A stretch of 64,000 nucleotides of DNA from Rana temporaria (lineage: Eukaryota; Chordata; Amphibia; Anura; Ranidae), in the NCBI RefSeq assembly GCF_905171775.1, contig NC_053499.1:23979686-24043685 (forward strand), in the 5' to 3' direction. The position numbers and the translations under genes were made by a program. Positions 59,245 to 64,000 of the stretch are shown in pieces (positions within the stretch are counted from its first letter, which is position 1; the number at the start of each line of letters is the position of its first letter). Under the pieces are notes generated by a model. That model saw nothing but the letters and a program-made list of their open reading frames with translations. It was not told the DNA's origin and searched no databases.

Positions 59245-59990
59245 CCAGTTCACATTTATAGGTAAAGTTGATCCAGGGAATATCAGATTGCCTATCGGGG
59301 GATCAGGTAGGATTTTTTTTCTCCTGCTGGAGCAAATTGGATCATGCTCTGCTGGGGTTTTTCACCTTCCTCAGGATCAACTGTGGATATAGAATTGTGT
59401 ATATGGGATTCAGTGGCGGCCCATCCATTAGGGGCACCGAAGCGCCGCCCCCTCTATTCAGGATTGCCACCCCTATGATCTTACCCCGGCCGCTATTTTA
59501 CAGGACAGCGCCACCCCTATCAATGCGTCCGGCCCCTATTCAAGACACCGGGCGCGTGAATTACAGCGGCGGGGTGTTTTTTTGAAGCAACTGACAAGAG
59601 CCAGAGGCTCTAATAGACTTCAAAATAGGGTGAGCTTGTGGCACAGAGCATTGCGCTATGAACAAATAAATATTCGCTATTGAAACACTGATCCTCAATC
59701 TGGCCTACCAGAAGCAGGTCTGAGACCCGCTTTCCGATTAGCTAAAAAATCCCAAAAACGGAAGCTGGCGTAATGCCTGTGGAGAGCAGAGGAAGGAAAA
59801 GCCACCGCCGCTGGGCAAGGGAAGCCACCAGCGAAGCCCTGCCTACCATAGATGGGGTAAGTGCAACAGTCCCACCCGACCGACTGGGGTTTCGGCCGCC
59901 ACTGATGAGATTGTAAAACATTTTTTAAGATTGTTTTATTTTCCTTTTTATTGGCTGAACTGGATGGACTTTTTTCAACCTGACTATGTA
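59245..59990 (+). mobile_element. Second LINE 3' end, split by hAT element
   Basis: The non-coding tail contains CTGCTGGAGCAAATTGGATC, TTTTTCACCTTCCTC and ends CTTTTTTCAACCTGACTATG, like the tail at 28895. The hAT element 59411-59904 interrupts it. Only the 3' untranslated part is present. Confidence 0.78.
59411..59904. mobile_element. hAT-like element in LINE tail
   Basis: Tips are CAGTGGCGGCC on both strands. Duplications are ATGGGATT (59403-59410) and ATGAGATT (59905-59912). It is 494 bp and non-coding, with GCCGCCCC and GCCACCCCTAT words. Confidence 0.88.
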
Positions 59991-60009
59991 ACACTGGGAT
60001 CAAATAGGA

Positions 60010-63000
60010 ATGTGTCGTATTCCAGCATTCATGTGTCGGATCGCGCTACTTTTAAAAACGCACTGTAACTGGATCGCATTCTACTGCGGTACCATGCAAT
60101 CCGGTGCAGGCAAACGCACTGTCTTTGCAATCAGTATTTGGGGTGTCATTAGGATTACTCGCAGCAGATTGCACACCCAGTGCAATTTTTTATTTATTTT
60201 TTGAACATACTGTCACCAGTCAGTGTCCCTGGTGACCGCCACACCAGTTATATGAGGATGCTGTACTGCACTGGGGGCAGTATAAAAAACAAAAACAAAA
60301 TTGTGATTTATTTAAAAAAATTCAATTTCTTTATTTTCCAAATGACCGTGACAAATAGTACAACTTCAAAATTTTCCATGCCTCTAAATACCTTGGACTG
60401 ACTATTTTCCAAAAAGGGGTCATTTTGGGGTATTTATACTGTCCTGGCATTTTCGGGCCTCATAAAATGAGATGGGGTGTCGGTACATCAGGATTGATCT
60501 ATTTTCAGATATACTGTATATACCATTAGTTTGTGGACGCTATAACTTTCCTACAGACTAAATAATAAATACTGATTTGGGTTATTTTCAGCAACAAAAA
60601 ACAAAGTAGCAGAAAGCAGTTGGACTTCAGCGGCAGAGCAGGAGTTAAGTCAGCCTGGGGTACAATTCTGCAGTAATACATTACTCACAGCTCAACACTC
60701 AGTCACCAGGGACTGAATCAGGCTGCTCCAGGTCAAGAAAGCCCCCCTTCCCCATCCCCTGCTCCTCATCTCTCATTGGAGTAAGGGCTGAAATAGGATA
60801 CAAACTCACCCCCCTTATGTTCTTCCAAAGAAAAAAAAAAGGAGAGCGCACAAAGACTTAACTGCAGGGGAGAGAGGGCTGTTTGTAAACCACTCAAGAT
60901 GCAGTTCATTAAAAGAGTTTGAGGAAAGGCGGGGTGGTGCAATGGGCAAGCCATCAAGCCTGAATTAAACTGGTCTCCTTGCCCCCCTCCCCCCTCCCCA
61001 GTGTACCAACTTTCCTGAGAAGCACTTTGCGGAGTTACCCAGAAGCCTCCCTGTCTTCATTGAAAAATCTAACTTTTTTTTTCTGTTCTTTGTAGAGTTG
61101 AAATGTAAAACGTTGAGTATCTTCGTTTTCATACGCATTTTGAGTTATTATATGGTTTACCTGAAAATAGTTCTTGATGCAACATTTATATATCTTCCCC
61201 TGTGTTCCAGTGTTTGAGGATCATTTATTGTGTACAAATTCAGAAACGGTCCCTTCGCTTGCTATCTATATAACAGAGAGTGTTGTCAGCATCCTCTGAG
61301 AATGATTTCAAGGCTTCTCACACGGCAACAGATTGGTGGTAAATATTCGAAGCCAAGAGACATCAACATCGCAGTGAACCCAGCGTTCTTTTTCTAATAA
61401 ATTCAAATGGCAAAACTTGATAAAAACGCTCCCATTAAACTTGTTCAGACTTGATCTGAAATTCGGAATAACGTTTGAGCCCGTCACCTCTAATTCTACT
61501 ATAACGTCACCTCTTAGGTCTGCAATGGCCATAAGATGTTGGAGGCGATGCCAAGGTTATAGTGAAATTCCAGTTTTTCCAAGAAACAGGCAATTCTCAC
61601 AAGGTCAACTACATAGATTGCAAGGATTCATAGTAATTGTATAGCAGATATCTTGCTGGGGATCTTTATCTTGCCTGCCTTAAATACAATGACATGGCCA
61701 TTTTCAGTGCTCATAAGGAAAAGTTACATGCAAGAAAGTATCATCATAAAAGACATTTCTATTGCCAGGGATGGAAGAGAATTTAATTTGATTTTAATCT
61801 CTGTTGAAATTTCTGGGAAAAGCAGTGAGCCAATCACATGAGTAGGGGGATTAGGTCATTGGGAAGCACTGTATTCACACCATCCATCATTACAAGTCCA
61901 AGCCCTGCGTGACTAGCTATGCAAATAGTGATTCTCCCATAATCCTTATTTCTATAAACATAGGCACTCTTTCTCACTATGGGGCAATGCCTAGGGCTGT
62001 TGATAGGTCAATCGGGTATTATCCTTGCATTGCAGGATAGAGGTAGGAAGGTGTGCCTTGACCCCAATACATGGAGTTGAAGGCCACCTTTTCACTCTCC
62101 TCTACTTCCTTCTCCCCCACTTTATTTGATTTTTATCCCTTTTTTTGACACTTTTTTGTATTTTTTGTTTGTACACGGTTTGTTGCACTGTGACTGGTAG
62201 GGTGTAGGTCCTCGGGCCTGCCCTGAAAGTCTTGGAAGGGGGTGGACATAGCCTTCTGGCTTAGTTTACCCTTTCTCTTGGGGTCTCCCTTCAGGGGAGC
62301 CCCACCTAGTACTTGGGTGGGTCTGTTTTGGCAGAACCTCCAGAGAAAAGGGTCTGTCTGGTTTCGGCCAGATGGACCAAGTGTAAGTACCCTTGTCCCC
62401 GTCTGGAGCCTAACACCCTGTGTGATTCAGGGCAAGGCCCTCTGATTTTAGTGGGCTTGTGTACACCCGTTGCATGCTTTTGTGTCACCTCTTTATGTTG
62501 TGCACATTTTTTTGGCACCGGGTGACTTTTCTGAGTGTTTCACACGCCATGGGCTTTCGAAAAAAATAAAAAAACATGTAGGACTATCAGTGAAGCTCAG
62601 AGAGGCACTGGAGAGACAGAAGCTACAAAGTGACCCAAAAGACACAGGAGAGGTCATCAGCAGTCCTATATTAAGGGTGGTAGGTGATCAAGACTTCCTG
62701 GAAATCAGCGGTTTGGGTTCAATTATGATGGTCAACTTGGACTGTGGCATGGCACTGGGTTCTCTGGTGCTGGTGAAACCAGAGGAAATCGTGCCAACAG
62801 AGCCAATAGTACCACAAGTGTTGCTGGAGTAAATAGGCTTCTCAAGGGAAAAGAGTAAAAACAACAAACTGTACAATGTAAGAGTTCCTGAAGAGGACAG
62901 ACTCTGGCCTTGAAGCAATGTATTTAGAGGCAAATGAGAACGCAAAGTTTTCTACTGCACAAAACCCCTCTCTGATGCCCACTGAGATATAATGTTGAAG

Positions 63001-63646
63001 GCTCCTCTTTATTAATTCATTCAGTTGAACACAGTACTCCAACATTTAGCACTGCTTGGTAGGAACACATACTGATTGTTCCTTTTTGGCACTTAAATTG
63101 AAGACCTTCTGGACACAGGCAAAGGAATAATTCCTGACAGATGCATCTGGACACCCAGTGCTCAGCCACACATTTAGTCAATTGTTGTGTACCACCAACA
63201 CAACCCTTGCATTGCCTGTACTATTAAAAACTAGCATAGGCAAGTCATCTACACAACTACCACCCAATGAAGCCATTTAAACTACCAGTGTCTTTGGGGG
63301 TGGCAGTAATGAGCTCAAGAGCAGCAGCAGCTACCAACTTCTCTTCTGTAGTGCACCTATAAAGAAAGCCCCTCCACCCACATGAAAAGAATGTGCCAGG
63401 GGCTGGTTCTCCTTCAGGCCCTGCTGAGCTTCTGGGCCCCTTGGGATGCCTTCTGAAGGCAGCCATGATTATAAAGAAAAGAGAAGAGAACCCAAGACGT
63501 TAATAGAGAAGTAAAAAGTGTCTGCCAACTTATCCCATACCTGTCTGCCGATTTCACTGCTGTGCACACTTTGATTATGTGTATAGTAGAGACTTAAAGT
63601 GGTTGTAAACCTGTTCCAACCACTTTTACTTACAGGTAACCCTAGA
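60010..63646. other. Intergenic, no gene recognised
   Basis: At 60190-60520 the wording (TTTTCCAAATGACCG, GGCATTTTCGGGCCTCATAA) suggests old transposon sequence. Three medium frames were examined: minus 61308-61532, plus 62470-62832 and minus 63257-63466. They have ordinary amino-acid composition but no domain I recognise and no splice-linked continuation. MDK and other expected DGKZ neighbours were looked for and not seen. Confidence 0.4.
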
Positions 63647-64000
63647 TTAAAGGGGTTGTAAAGGAAACATTTTTTTTCCCTAAATGGCTTCCTTTACCTT
63701 AGTGCAGTCCTCCTTCACTTACCTCATCCTTTCATTTTGCTTTTAAATGTCCTTATTTCTTCTGAGAAATCCTCACTTCCTGTTCTTCTGTCTGTAACTC
63801 CACACCGTAATGCAAGGCTTTCTTCCTGGTGTGGAGAAAGCCTCTTGAGGGGGGAGGGGGCGAGCAGGAGTGTCAGGACACCCACTAACACACAGCTCCT
63901 TTCTCTATCTGCAAAGTACAGAGTGTCCTGACTTGCCTGCTCGCCCCCTCCCCCCTCAAGAGGCTTTCTCCACACCAGGGAGAAAGCCTTGCATTACGGT
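63647..64000. mobile_element. TTAA-flanked MITE, cut by window edge
   Basis: It starts TTAAAGGGGTTGTAAAGGAA, the same tip as 53322. A central palindrome (CGTAATGCAAGGCTTTCT mirrored by AGAAAGCCTTGCATTACG, about 63808-63998) shows that the window ends inside the right arm. Confidence 0.8.

Noticed and set aside
60010..63646. Neighbouring genes expected near DGKZ in mammals (MDK, CHRM4, AMBRA1)
   Set aside because: No cysteine-rich midkine exons, no seven-helix receptor frame and no WD40 exon were recognised.

Overview
This window is eukaryotic nuclear DNA, almost certainly from a frog and probably a ranid (inference). It carries part of one vertebrate gene, split by long introns and buried in transposon debris. 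The tip sequences of several palindromic repeats, and a DIRS-type retroelement, resemble what I remember from ranid genomes; that recollection is unchecked. There is no bacterial-style gene organisation, CRISPR array or operon.

The only host gene I can support is the 3' end of DGKZ (diacylglycerol kinase zeta) on the + strand. Nine exons between 2679 and 32359 join into one open frame of 278 codons plus a stop. Every junction has GT/AG borders and a consistent phase. The encoded piece holds the end of the kinase accessory region, a divergent Pro/Ser-rich linker, four ankyrin-type repeats and the C-terminal ETAV PDZ ligand. The C2 domains, catalytic core and start codon lie beyond the left edge. 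A 32-nt microexon (14832-14863) is required to keep the frame.

The introns (to 32242) and the downstream 31.6 kb are mostly repeats. Four kinds can be classified from their own target-site duplications: (a) palindromic MITEs flanked by TTAA (322, 4575, 7870, 22553, 24723, 30488, 53322, 63647); (b) PIF/Harbinger-like MITEs flanked by TTA or TAA, including six copies with CGTACACACGA-type tips and several with TTCACAC tips; (c) hAT-like elements with 8-bp duplications (11755, 19106, 35232, 35681, 48991, 52826, 54332, 59411); (d) TA-flanked elements with TACCGTAT tips (14155, 16199, 39037). There are also two truncated LINE 3' ends, tRNA-like SINE fragments, minisatellites, microsatellites and a 2.4-kb pyrimidine-rich satellite tract.

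The most structured object is a decayed DIRS-type tyrosine-recombinase retroelement at about 45209-51836. It has 184-bp inverted terminal repeats that I read as identical and an internal complementary region matching the joined outer ends. RNase H and tyrosine-recombinase remnants are recognisable, and a hAT element with a perfect 8-bp duplication interrupts it. Several places preserve natural filled and empty insertion sites, so insertion order and target preference can be read directly. I found no convincing new gene system; the novelty is in the transposon architecture. No gene is recognised between 32360 and 64000 apart from transposon remnants.
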